In this document: positions 7,839 to 17,034 of the stretch, one piece after another
Layout of the letters: each line of letters starts with the position of its first letter
How positions within the stretch are numbered: the stretch's first letter is position 1
Origin: Pirellula sp. SH-Sr6A
GTDB taxonomy: Bacteria > Planctomycetota > Planctomycetia > Pirellulales > Pirellulaceae
Length of the DNA: 64,000 nucleotides
Direction: 5' to 3'
Assembly (NCBI RefSeq): GCF_001610875.1
Contig: NZ_CP011272.1
Span: 1,221,988-1,285,987 of the forward strand
Notes under the pieces: generated by a model
Database searches by the model: none
What the model saw: the letters and a program-made list of their open reading frames with translations, nothing else
Told to the model about the DNA's origin: nothing
Program-made: the position numbers and the translations under genes

Positions 7839-10619
7839 CTATCGGGATCGAAATAAATCGCTCGTAGCAATGGCGACGAGAAGCGACCGCAAGCCATCTC
7901 GCTTCTCGCGAACTACGGTAGTAATGCTATCGAGATCGGCCTTATCCGTGAATTGCAGGGGGCGCCCCAGTGCGTACGTTGTCGCTTTGACTACCATCGC
8001 GCTGACAAACTGATCTTGCCGGTTCTCCAGAAGAAACTTCTTCAAACCCGCCATTCCGTCGAGCAGCTCACCATTGAACAACTCGCTCGCCGCATCGACC
8101 GGCTTGCCCTGAATTTGGTCTCGCCACTTTCCGAGGGCATCGTAGTTTTCGAAGGCAATCCCCCATGGATCAATCTTCACGTGGCAGGACATGCAGGCTG
8201 CGTGGTTGCGATGGTCCTCGATGCGCTCTTTCAACGTCATCTTTGCAATCTCGGGATTCGCAAGATCGATTTGGGGAACCGCGGGAGGAGGCGGGGGAGG
8301 TGGGTCATTCAGCAAACTCACCAAAAGCCACTTCCCCCGTTTCAATGGATGCGAGTCGGGGTAATCGGAATTCATCGCGAGCAACCCTGCCTGCGTCAGC
8401 AATCCACCCAAGCGAATATCCGCCCCGGTAGAAACTCTGCGGAACTCGTTTCCAAAAACATTGGCGATACCATAGTGGCGGGCAAGCCGCTCGTTGACCA
8501 TCGCGTAATCCGCGTGAAGAAAATTCAGTACGCTTTCGTTGTTCTTCAACACCTCCTGAAAGAACGCAACGGGCTCATGCTGCATCGCTTCCTTCAGCAA
8601 GGGATCGAATCCACGAACATGCTGTTGAAAATGGAGAAACTCGAGCAATTCCACGTTCAACCACTGATGCACGAACTGCTGGCAGAACCGCTGTGATTTG
8701 GGATCATCGAGCATCCGATGCACCTGTTGTGCGAGCACCTCTTTGTCACGCAATTGATCGGAATCTGCGAGCCGCAATAACTCGTCATCCGGAATACTGC
8801 ACCAAAGAAAAAGTGCGAGTCGTGTGGCCAGCTCGTGGGAAGAGAGCAATGTTTCGGAGGAAGCATTCACATTGCTGACTGGGCCCCCTTCGGATTGCCC
8901 AGGACGCTGAACCGCATAGAGAAAATGAGGCGAAGACAGCACGGTCGCATAGACTTCACCGATCGCTTCCTCCAAGTGCTCACATTCGCCTTTCAGAGCA
9001 TCGAGCAAGAACATTTTTCGATCGACTTCCTCCGAAGTCGGTGGACGTCGCCAAGCGCGATGCATGAACTGCGAGAGGATTTGACGAACGGCTTGGTCTT
9101 GATCCGATTCCTCTGCATGTTGGGGGAAAAGACTTCGGTGGGTTTCGGGTGGCCACTCGTCATACACAGGCGCCTCCACTTCGACGTACTCGAGAACGAT
9201 ATCTCCTTGAGATGCAGAGCTATTGACGATTCGAATGTACTCGGAGGGACTCGGCATCGCTCCCATCGGGGAAGTCTTGCGAACCGAATTGCGAGGATAG
9301 ATTTCGCCCAAAGGAATATCCCATTGGTAAGTAGCGGATCCGCCGTGTGGCGCGTCCACTTGCAGGTCGCGACCGCTGACTCGCAACAGCGCTCTCCCCT
9401 CATTGCTGGCCTGCCATCCGAAATGCAATTGCAGACTGGGGAGGTGATCGTGCTCCGACTTCGCACGGCTCGCACGGACACGGACTCGCATCGTCCCTTC
9501 ATCGGGCAACTGGTTCCCCAACTCGACATTGAGCCATTGACCTGCGGGAATCACAGCGACCTGCTCGAAGGTTTCAGGCATGGCAGCGGGTTGTTCCGAT
9601 GGTGCATTGGCATACTTGGCGTCGTAGTACTCCCAAGTCGCGGGAGCAGTCTGTCCCGTCACCAACGATTGGAAGTAGGTCCGTTTATGCTCTCGGCGGA
9701 AGCCATCGGTGAGCTGCTTCATCTCCGCCGCTAGCTTCTCCGGTTCGTCTTTCAGTCGATTCTTTAACTCCGCTACTTGCTGATCCTGTTTTGCCCAAGA
9801 CAGCTTGGCAGGAGCGGTCATCGGGATTCCCCAATACAGCGGTTTGGGCTTTTCACCCACCGCGATCACGCGAGATATCGCGGTGCGTGCTAAGCGATGA
9901 TAAGTTTCGAACTGGGACACAGACATGTGCAACTGACTAGAAGTATTTTGAAAGCCCTCTTCGGAATTTGCTTCAGGCGGTAAGTCTTTTGCAAAATCCC
10001 AAGGGAGCCCGAGCAGATCTTGAATCGCATAGTTGGTCTCGTATCGAGTCAATCTGCGAAAGGTGGAATGCGATGTCGAGTCTTTGCGAACGATCGACGC
10101 GGTTTGAAGTTCATGGGAAAGCCACTCCACAATCGCTTGCCGCTCCTTGTCCTCCAATACCCCGCTGTTCGGCGGTGGCATTTCCCCTTTGCTGACCGCA
10201 GCGAAGACGTCGTTCCACCAGTCGGTGTCTTTTCCTACATGCAAATTGGGATCGAGCGTGTCGATGCGAATGTTTCCTTCCTGTTCCTCCGGACCATGGC
10301 AATCCACGCAAGCCTTTTGCAATATCGGTGCAATCCTTTGTTCGAATTCTTCAAGTTGCGGCTTTGGACGTTCGTTCGAAGCAGTCTCCAGACGCACAGG
10401 GCTGTCGCGTCGCGAGTGAAAACGAGATCTCGACCATCCATTCTGCTTCAGATCCTCCAGATCACGATGCGTCGCCGCTGAACTCGATTTTCCATCCTCC
10501 GCGCGGATCGCCAATGGATCGCACAAGCATTCGATCGAGAATATTGCCGCTGCCATTATCCAGAGGTAGCGGGAGAAAACGGGTAACGCATTCGTGAACA
10601 TTGCGGTTTGTCCAAACAT
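7839..10619 (-). CDS. Large DUF1592/DUF1588/DUF1585 protein with planctomycete cytochrome c motifs
   Basis: About 926 residues from the ATG at 10619; the frame stays open to a TTG at 10640, and an ATG at 10601 also leaves a good signal peptide. Domains in order: a planctomycete cytochrome c motif (CVDCHG) near residue 100; a DUF1587-like segment (RLTRYETNYAIQDLLGL); a region with a beta-rich carbohydrate-binding look (VAVIPAGQWLNVELG); DUF1595; DUF1592 (ELATRLALFLWCSIPDDELL); DUF1588 with a second CMSCH motif after a seven-proline run; and C-terminal DUF1585. The two CxxCH motifs predict covalent haem c. It is the upstream partner of the DUF1552 gene. Such pairs are typical of Planctomycetes, and a role in electron transfer coupled to breakdown of a polymer is only a hypothesis. 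Confidence 0.9.
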   Translation of the reverse strand: MFGQTAMFTNALPVFSRYLWIMAAAIFSIECLCDPLAIRAEDGKSSSAATHRDLEDLKQNGWSRSRFHSRRDSPVRLETASNERPKPQLEEFEQRIAPILQKACVDCHGPEEQEGNIRIDTLDPNLHVGKDTDWWNDVFAAVSKGEMPPPNSGVLEDKERQAIVEWLSHELQTASIVRKDSTSHSTFRRLTRYETNYAIQDLLGLPWDFAKDLPPEANSEEGFQNTSSQLHMSVSQFETYHRLARTAISRVIAVGEKPKPLYWGIPMTAPAKLSWAKQDQQVAELKNRLKDEPEKLAAEMKQLTDGFRREHKRTYFQSLVTGQTAPATWEYYDAKYANAPSEQPAAMPETFEQVAVIPAGQWLNVELGNQLPDEGTMRVRVRASRAKSEHDHLPSLQLHFGWQASNEGRALLRVSGRDLQVDAPHGGSATYQWDIPLGEIYPRNSVRKTSPMGAMPSPSEYIRIVNSSASQGDIVLEYVEVEAPVYDEWPPETHRSLFPQHAEESDQDQAVRQILSQFMHRAWRRPPTSEEVDRKMFLLDALKGECEHLEEAIGEVYATVLSSPHFLYAVQRPGQSEGGPVSNVNASSETLLSSHELATRLALFLWCSIPDDELLRLADSDQLRDKEVLAQQVHRMLDDPKSQRFCQQFVHQWLNVELLEFLHFQQHVRGFDPLLKEAMQHEPVAFFQEVLKNNESVLNFLHADYAMVNERLARHYGIANVFGNEFRRVSTGADIRLGGLLTQAGLLAMNSDYPDSHPLKRGKWLLVSLLNDPPPPPPPAVPQIDLANPEIAKMTLKERIEDHRNHAACMSCHVKIDPWGIAFENYDALGKWRDQIQGKPVDAASELFNGELLDGMAGLKKFLLENRQDQFVSAMVVKATTYALGRPLQFTDKADLDSITTVVREKRDGLRSLLVAIATSDLFRSR

Positions 10620-10640
10620 CCATCGATGCGTGAAATGCAA

Positions 10641-11221
10641 TCACAACGATGGTTGAAAATTGGCGAGTGTATGGTGGGTGGGTAAGGCGGGTGAGGACTC
10701 TGAGAGGGAAACGCGTGTCGGAAACGCGAGCGTCCCCCCCCCAGACGCCCCCTAGCATACCAGGAAGAGCCCGGCCGCTTCAACGAATAAATCCCAATCG
10801 CGAAAGGTGTAACCAAAAGGACTCACGCGGTGCGATCGCTCAGTGAACTAGAAAATTTCCATCGACACGCATCGCCGAATCCAATCAGTGGTTCGGCTGA
10901 TCCCGGATGACTGAAAAAGGTACCTAGTCATGTCGAGCCATCATTCTCCCAAACTCCCCACAAAGAAAGTCTGCCTTCCAAACATCCCCGTGAACCGATG
11001 GCCTCAGGGTTACGGAGCTACAGCGGTCGAGGTCCCGTTTGTACTTCCAAGTTCGTCATGGCTCGCGTCGTGCAAGCGGACTTGACCCGCGACGAGAGAG
11101 AAAGCGTTGTGCAACCGTTAAGCAAAGAGCAAGCCCCCAACAAAGTCGAACGCGTCAAGTCGACGGCACTTAGGCGACTCCGCTTCAGAATTTACCGCGA
11201 CATCCGCTCATCACGAGTGGT
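10641..11221. other. Intergenic region, no gene supported
   Basis: About 580 bases between the start of the DUF1592 gene and the end of the AraC-type regulator. It should contain the promoter of the DUF1592-DUF1552 operon. It holds two GAAACGCG copies (near 10707 and 10720) and a run of C at 10735-10742. An open frame on the plus strand that starts at 10998 overlaps the regulator's 3' end and has no recognisable domain; I do not treat it as a gene. Confidence 0.5.
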
Positions 11222-11962
11222 TCACTCCTTCCATTCCCGCCTAAAATCGATCGGACTGGCCCCCGTCGATTTCTTGAATGCACGCGAGAATGCGCTATGG
11301 TCATAGAAGCCGCATTTCTGCGCGATTTCTGAAATCGACAAATCGGTATGAAGCAGCAGTTGCGATGCCAATCCTATGCGCGTTTTCGCGATGTACTGGG
11401 TTGGCGTCAACCCAAAGACCATTTTCATAGTGCGCGCGAAACGATGAGGCGGCATCTTGGACTGCTTTGCAAGCCACGAGGGTGACGCGTCGGGAGGAAG
11501 GTTCTTTTCGAATCCCTCTAAGGCGCGCGCGAACGAGGGTGGGACAGATGCCAGCTCCACCGCCATGCGCACATCCTTCGAAAAGCCGACGATTCCTACC
11601 GCTTGCCCGCTATCGCTCAGGAGCGGAAGTTTGGTCGTCAAACACCATACCGGCTTCCCCGATAAATCCCATTGCATTTCCAAATGATCGATAATCGGGT
11701 AGCCCGTCCGCAAAACCTGTCGATCCTGTTCCGAAGGAATGCGTCCGAAGTCTCCGCTGCAGATTTCAGCCGGATTCTTTCCAAGCACTTCCGCTTTCGC
11801 ATGAAATCCATGTCTCTCTACCAAGGACTGATTGACTGCAAGATACCTACCGCTCGAATCTTTGACGAAAAATGCAACGTCCGGTACTTGATCAAAAAGT
11901 TGCTCTAAAACTGGAATCGGAACGCTTTCGATTTGGGGAGGGGAAAGTCGAGTTGGATCCAT
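11222..11962 (-). CDS. PAS domain-containing AraC-family transcriptional regulator
   Basis: 246 residues from the ATG at 11962; the frame extends to a TTG at 12013. The N-terminal half is a PAS domain (VPDVAFFVKDSSGRYLAVN, then PVWCLTTKLPLLSDSG and VGIVGFSKDV). The C-terminal third is a typical AraC DNA-binding domain with two helix-turn-helix motifs: the first around LAKQSKMPPHRFARTMKMVF and the second in ISEIAQKCGFYDHSAFSRAF. The gene is divergent from the hydroxyproline dehydratase-like operon across about 200 bases, the usual position of a local activator. The inducer is unknown; sensing an intermediate of that pathway through the PAS domain is an inference. Confidence 0.9.
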   Translation of the reverse strand: MDPTRLSPPQIESVPIPVLEQLFDQVPDVAFFVKDSSGRYLAVNQSLVERHGFHAKAEVLGKNPAEICSGDFGRIPSEQDRQVLRTGYPIIDHLEMQWDLSGKPVWCLTTKLPLLSDSGQAVGIVGFSKDVRMAVELASVPPSFARALEGFEKNLPPDASPSWLAKQSKMPPHRFARTMKMVFGLTPTQYIAKTRIGLASQLLLHTDLSISEIAQKCGFYDHSAFSRAFKKSTGASPIDFRREWKE

Positions 11963-12159
11963 TATGCGCGTTTTGACATTGGGAGGGTGGTGTTCTTGCA
12001 AGACGCTCAACAAGTGTGTACATAAACTAACGAACTGTTGATGATTTAGGTAAAGACTTCAAAAAATAAAACGTCGATGCCACGAGTGACGTGCAATGCA
12101 CTCGGGGGGTGTATCCCCTATTTCTTCTTCAACACCCCCCTTGCAAGGAGCATTGTCCT

Positions 12160-13263
12160 TTGAAGATCGTCCGTGTTTTTGCCCACCGTGTTGACTTGCC
12201 TCTCGTTGAAGGTTCTTACAAGTGGTCGGGTGGGAAGTCCGTTTCCATTTTCGATAGCACGATCGTCGGAGTGGAGACAGATCAAGGCATTGTGGGATAT
12301 GGCGAAGTATGCCCGCTCGGCCCTTTTTATTTGCCTGCTTACGCGGAAGGAGTACGCGCTGGGTTGCGTGAACTCGCCCCGCATTGCATAGGTTCAGATC
12401 CTCGTGAACTGGGGAAATTGAATCACCGCATGGATGCCGCGTTGAAGGGGCACCCTTATGTGAAGTCGGGAATCGACATGGCATGCTGGGATATTCTGGG
12501 TAAGGTGTCAGGACTGCCCGTATGCCAATTACTCGGCGGGCGTTTCGGGGAACAAGTTCGACTTTACCGAGCTATCTCGCAAACTCCTCCCGATGAGATG
12601 GCGCGCAACGTCGCCAATTATAAGTCAGAGGGATATACTCGATTTCAGCTCAAGGTCGGAGGCGATCCCGACTTGGACATCCAACGCATCCGGCAAGTCC
12701 GCGAAGTACTGGCTCCATCAGATCGATTGGTGGCCGATGCGAACACAGGGTGGACACAACACGAAGCGATGCGAGTTGTTCGCGCAGTGCGTGATCTAGA
12801 CGTCTACATCGAACAACCCTGTCTCACTTACGAAGAGTGCTTGGCCGTCCGTCGCAACACGGATCACCCTTTCGTTCTCGACGAAAACGTCGATGGACTG
12901 GATATGCTCCTACGCGCCAAGTCCGATCTTGCCATGGACGTGGTGAATCTGAAGATCAGCAAACTCGGCGGATTGACAAAGACCAAACAGATTCGCGACT
13001 TGTGCGTCAGCATGGGCATCGCCATGACATTGGAAGATAGTTGGGGCGGTGATATCACGACCGCAGCAATTGCACACCTAGCGCATAGCACTCCTGAGGA
13101 ATTCCGATTCACCAGCACGGACTTCAACAGCTATGTCACCGTCAGCAATGCCACAGGTGCGCCTCAACGCGAAAGAGGCTTTATGAAAGCGTCCGATGCA
13201 CCGGGCCTGGGGATCGAACCTCGTTTCGAATTGCTCGGGCCACGCGCTGTGGATATCCATTGA
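12160..13263 (+). CDS. Enolase-superfamily dehydratase, probably cis-3-hydroxy-L-proline dehydratase
   Basis: 368 residues. I place the start at a TTG at 12160 because AAGGAG lies at 12145-12150, and because this gives the [15 protein letters not shown] opening of the family; the upstream in-frame codons look non-coding. Mandelate racemase/muconate lactonising fold: capping domain with YKWSGGKS and [12 protein letters not shown], then a barrel with FQLKVGGDP (catalytic Lys), three metal ligands in DANTGW, YIEQPC and LDENVDG, and the opposite base in [10 protein letters not shown]. The opening, the [10 protein letters not shown] segment and FQLKVGGDP match my memory of cis-3-hydroxyproline dehydratases, which make delta-1-pyrroline-2-carboxylate. 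First gene of a probable four-gene operon, divergent from the AraC regulator. Substrate is an inference. Confidence 0.78.
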   Translation: MKIVRVFAHRVDLPLVEGSYKWSGGKSVSIFDSTIVGVETDQGIVGYGEVCPLGPFYLPAYAEGVRAGLRELAPHCIGSDPRELGKLNHRMDAALKGHPYVKSGIDMACWDILGKVSGLPVCQLLGGRFGEQVRLYRAISQTPPDEMARNVANYKSEGYTRFQLKVGGDPDLDIQRIRQVREVLAPSDRLVADANTGWTQHEAMRVVRAVRDLDVYIEQPCLTYEECLAVRRNTDHPFVLDENVDGLDMLLRAKSDLAMDVVNLKISKLGGLTKTKQIRDLCVSMGIAMTLEDSWGGDITTAAIAHLAHSTPEEFRFTSTDFNSYVTVSNATGAPQRERGFMKASDAPGLGIEPRFELLGPRAVDIH

Positions 13264-13315
13264 GCCATCAATCCCGTTAGACATTCCATCGAGACTTCAG
13301 CTGTCGCAACGCACC

Positions 13316-15388
13316 ATGTTTCCATTCCACCGCTCTATTGGCATTGTCGCTCTTTGCGTTCTCGCGGGGGTTGCTCGTTTCGCACCCGCGCAATCGGAAT
13401 CCCTTGCTCCGTGGCCGCCCCACGCGGAGTACTGGCTCAAGCAGATTTATGAGCAAGGAGTCTTTCGGGCTGCGAACGGGACGGTCGACTGGCTACCCGA
13501 TAGCTCAGGATTCGTCCTCCGGGAACGAGATGTAGCCTCCAATGAAATCGTTTCGTGGTTGGTGGATGCCAGGACAGGCGAGCGAACTCGCTGGAATGAA
13601 AGGGACAAGCCGCTGCCAAACCAGGACCGAATGGTTTCCCCGGATGGATCGAAACGCTTGGTGACTCGCGACAAGAAAATTCTGCGGACCGACGAATTGG
13701 GACAAAACGAAGTCCTGCTTGTTGAGGGCACAGCGGATCGCGACATTCGATATCGAGATGTGTCCTGGAATCGGGATGGCTCGCGTGTCTTATTCGTGGA
13801 AGCCGATGCGAGCGAAGTTCGTCAACGAGCCGTCCTCGTACCCAGCGACCCTTCCTATCCAGGAGTCCAAAGAAATCGATTTGCTCGAGTGGGTGGAGTG
13901 ATTGAAAAGCTTCGTGTCGGTGTTGTCAACGCGGACGGATCCGAGCTGAAATGGCTGAAAATCGATTCACCCGCGGAAGGTTTTTATCTGGGACAGGTAG
14001 AATGGACACCGGGCGACGATGCGATCCTCGTTGAACAGTTCAGCCGCTTTCGAGACAAACGGACATTCTATCTCGGGAACTCTCGTGGGGACGCAATTGC
14101 GATCTATTCCGAATCGAGCGAAACCTGGGTGGAATCCAGCCAAGGAAAGAACTCGGGGCTCGTTTGGCTCGAAGACGGCCATTCCTTTTTGGTAATTACT
14201 GAAAGCGACGGGTGGCGACATGCCTATCACTTCCGTCGAAACGGGGAGCGCGTCGCATGCCTCACACCAGGTGATTACGACATTATCGAACGGGGTGCAG
14301 TCGATGAAGAAGGTGGTTGGTACTATTTCTACGCCTCGCCACACGATGCAACTCAAAAACATCTTTACCGCGTCCCGCTGGATGGCAGTGGCAAACTTGA
14401 GTTGATTTCGCCTGCTTCCCAGATCGGAACGCATTCCTATCAGTTTTCACCCGACTGCAAATTGGCAGTCCATACATTTTCCAGTCTGAATACTGCACCG
14501 CGGGTCGAACTCGTAGAAATGGCAGGACATCGCACCATCCAAGTTCTCGAAGAAAATCAAAAACTCCGAGAGAAGCTGGATGCGTTCGTCGATAGCCCCA
14601 CCGAGTTTCTGAAACTTGATATTGGTAACGGGATCGAATTCGACGCCTGGATGATCAAGCCGCCTGGATTTGATCCCGCGAGAAAGTATCCGGTATTCAT
14701 CTACGTTTACGGGGAGCCTCACGCACAAACCGTGTTAAACGAATGGGGAGCTGGGCAAATCGACTTCAATCGCGTGGCATCTCTCATGGGATACCTAGTT
14801 GTCTCCATCGACAACCGAGGTACCCCCGCACCGAAAGGGGCAGCTTGGCGGCGATCGATCTTCGGTAGCTTGGGCCCCTTGTCGACCGAGGAACAAGAAG
14901 CCGGTTTGAAAGCTCTCGCGAAACAATGTCCCTACGTGGATCTCTCGCGTGTTGGAATCTGGGGTTGGAGTGGTGGCGGCTCCAATACCCTCAATGCATT
15001 GTTCCGAAAACCAGATACCTATCATGTCGGAATTGCGGTGGTCCCAAAACCGCAGCCCCATCTTTACAACGCTTGGTTCCAAGAGATCTTTATGCGAACC
15101 CCCGAGGTAAACCCCGATGGCTACCAAACAGCGGCTGCTATCCACTTCGCGGAGGGCCTCAAAGGAAAGCTACTTATCATCACAGGCTCAGGAGAGACCA
15201 ATACACACATTCAGATAATCGAAGACCTCGTCGATCGCTTGGTCGCCATGGGCAAACTTTTTGACTACATGGTCTATCCCAATCGCGATCATGGGTTACG
15301 CGAAGGGGACGGGACTTTGGTCCATGTTCGCATGACCATCTTGAAGTACCTCATCGCGAACCTTCCCGCAGGCCCATCCGACAAGTAA
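13316..15388 (+). CDS. Secreted S9-family dipeptidyl peptidase (DPP IV-like)
   Basis: 690 residues from the ATG at 13316, which begins a signal peptide ending near APAQS; upstream in-frame codons overlap the previous gene. Residues about 60-430 form the beta-propeller typical of DPP IV, with repeated WNRDGSRVLFVEAD-like blades. The catalytic alpha/beta hydrolase domain has the nucleophile in GIWGWSGGGS, the usual D segment in the ITGSGETNTHIQ region and His in YPNRDHG. Family enzymes remove dipeptides after proline or alanine. It sits 52 bases after the hydroxyproline dehydratase-like gene and 19 bases before a sulfatase. Together this suggests degradation of proline- or hydroxyproline-rich peptides (inference). 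Confidence 0.88.
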   Translation: MFPFHRSIGIVALCVLAGVARFAPAQSESLAPWPPHAEYWLKQIYEQGVFRAANGTVDWLPDSSGFVLRERDVASNEIVSWLVDARTGERTRWNERDKPLPNQDRMVSPDGSKRLVTRDKKILRTDELGQNEVLLVEGTADRDIRYRDVSWNRDGSRVLFVEADASEVRQRAVLVPSDPSYPGVQRNRFARVGGVIEKLRVGVVNADGSELKWLKIDSPAEGFYLGQVEWTPGDDAILVEQFSRFRDKRTFYLGNSRGDAIAIYSESSETWVESSQGKNSGLVWLEDGHSFLVITESDGWRHAYHFRRNGERVACLTPGDYDIIERGAVDEEGGWYYFYASPHDATQKHLYRVPLDGSGKLELISPASQIGTHSYQFSPDCKLAVHTFSSLNTAPRVELVEMAGHRTIQVLEENQKLREKLDAFVDSPTEFLKLDIGNGIEFDAWMIKPPGFDPARKYPVFIYVYGEPHAQTVLNEWGAGQIDFNRVASLMGYLVVSIDNRGTPAPKGAAWRRSIFGSLGPLSTEEQEAGLKALAKQCPYVDLSRVGIWGWSGGGSNTLNALFRKPDTYHVGIAVVPKPQPHLYNAWFQEIFMRTPEVNPDGYQTAAAIHFAEGLKGKLLIITGSGETNTHIQIIEDLVDRLVAMGKLFDYMVYPNRDHGLREGDGTLVHVRMTILKYLIANLPAGPSDK

Positions 15389-15407
15389 CCGAAGAGGTAA
15401 GAAGCCG

Positions 15408-16994
15408 ATGCCACTTTCCATTCGTACACCCAGGTGGAGAAAGTTCACGCACGGCCGAGGTCTGTCTACGATCGCGATCTTCGTTGCTAGTCTTCTCCTG
15501 CCACGCGTTTCAGCAACACATGCCTGCGCGCAAGATCCTCCCAATGTCCTCCTTATCCTCGCCGACGATCTCGGATACGGGGATCTGAGTTGCTACAACG
15601 ATCAGTCCAAGGTTTCGACTCCTCACATCGACCGCTTGGCCCGCGAAGGGATGCGATTTCTCGACGCGCACAGTCCCGCAACGGTTTGTACGCCGACTCG
15701 ATACGGGTTGATGACAGGCCAAATGCCATTTCGCGTCAAAAACGGTGGAACTGTATTTACGGGGGTCGGAGGCCCATCTCTGATCGCAAAGGATCGTCTT
15801 ACCCTTCCAAAGATGTTAAAAAAGCACGGGTATGCGACGGCGTGCGTTGGAAAATGGCACATCGGCCTGACCTTCTTCGATCACGAGGGGAATCCCGTCC
15901 AAGGCAACGGAGTCGAATCGATCCAGAAGGTCGATTTCGCGCGGCGATTCGAAGGGGGACCGGTCGACCAGGGATTCGATTCCTTCTTTGGCACTGCATG
16001 TTGCCCCACGACCGATTGGCTGTACGCCTTCCTTGAAGATGATCGTGTCCCCACTCCACCGACGAAGCGCATCGACAAGTCGTCGCTACCCAAGCATCCG
16101 TATGCAAACGATTGCCGCGAGGGACTCATTGCACCCAATTTTGACTTGGAAGAGGTCGATCTGGAATTTCTGCGAAGAAGCCAGCGATTCCTTGAGAACC
16201 ATGTTCGCGAAACGCCCGAGAGACCTTTCTTCCTGTTTCATTCGATGCAAGCGGTACATCTTCCTTCATTCCCTGCAAAATCCTTTCAGGGTAAGTCGAT
16301 GGCAGGGCCTCACGGTGATTTCCTGGTTCAAATGGATACCATCGTCGGTGAACTGATGACGACTCTGCAACGGCTTGGCGTGGATCGCGACACGTTGGTG
16401 CTCTTCACCAGTGATAATGGTCCCGAGGTTACCAGTGTCGTGCACATGCGTGCAGATCATGACCACGATGGTGCACGCCCCTGGAGAGGAATGAAGCGAG
16501 ACCAGTGGGAAGGGGGACATAGAGTCCCTTTCATCGCACGTTGGATAAATCAAATCCCAGCCAATACGCAGAGCTCCCAATTGCTTAGTCTCACCGATGT
16601 CATGGCGACAATGGCCGGGATCCTGCAAGAAGACTTGCCCTCGGATGCAGCCGAAGACAGTTTCAATATGTGGCCTGCCCTCCGCGATGCAAATTATCCG
16701 CCCATACGCCCTTTTCTGATCACGCAAGCGTTTGGAGGAGTGAAGACTCTCGCCATTCGCCGCGGTCCTTGGAAGTACATCGATCATATCGCGTCGGGTG
16801 GCAATCGATACGATTCCAATCCCAGCCTCCAACGCTTTGCTTTACCTGAATTTGCCCCGGAGGCTCCGAGCCAACTCTATAATTTGCAACAGGATCCGGG
16901 GGAAACCAAGAACCTTTTCTTAGAAGAAATCGAGATCGCAAACGAACTCAAACAGCTTTTGGATCGGACCAAGGAATCGGGACGAAGTCGCTAA
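15408..16994 (+). CDS. Formylglycine-dependent sulfatase (arylsulfatase type)
   Basis: 528 residues with a signal peptide (hydrophobic stretch ending in SATHACAQ). The sulfatase signature CTPTRYGLMTG holds the cysteine that an anaerobic or aerobic maturase converts to formylglycine. Other family features: the metal-binding start NVLLILADDLGYGDLSCY, ACVGKWHIG, and LFTSDNGPEV. It lies only 19 bases after the peptidase and 40 bases before a second sulfatase, so it is part of the same run. The substrate is probably a sulfated glycan, but the sequence alone does not tell which. Confidence 0.93.
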   Translation: MPLSIRTPRWRKFTHGRGLSTIAIFVASLLLPRVSATHACAQDPPNVLLILADDLGYGDLSCYNDQSKVSTPHIDRLAREGMRFLDAHSPATVCTPTRYGLMTGQMPFRVKNGGTVFTGVGGPSLIAKDRLTLPKMLKKHGYATACVGKWHIGLTFFDHEGNPVQGNGVESIQKVDFARRFEGGPVDQGFDSFFGTACCPTTDWLYAFLEDDRVPTPPTKRIDKSSLPKHPYANDCREGLIAPNFDLEEVDLEFLRRSQRFLENHVRETPERPFFLFHSMQAVHLPSFPAKSFQGKSMAGPHGDFLVQMDTIVGELMTTLQRLGVDRDTLVLFTSDNGPEVTSVVHMRADHDHDGARPWRGMKRDQWEGGHRVPFIARWINQIPANTQSSQLLSLTDVMATMAGILQEDLPSDAAEDSFNMWPALRDANYPPIRPFLITQAFGGVKTLAIRRGPWKYIDHIASGGNRYDSNPSLQRFALPEFAPEAPSQLYNLQQDPGETKNLFLEEIEIANELKQLLDRTKESGRSR

Positions 16995-17034
16995 CCTCGA
17001 ATTGAGTTTGAAACTCTACCCATCAAGACCCACC

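Noticed and set aside
8835-9734. Plus-strand frame of 299 codons within the DUF1592 gene
   Set aside because: It is antisense to DUF1592 and to the region before it; no homologous pattern is visible.
10998-11306. Plus-strand open frame of 102 codons after the DUF1592 operon
   Set aside because: It overlaps the end of the AraC-type gene on the other strand, has no ribosome site and no recognisable motif.
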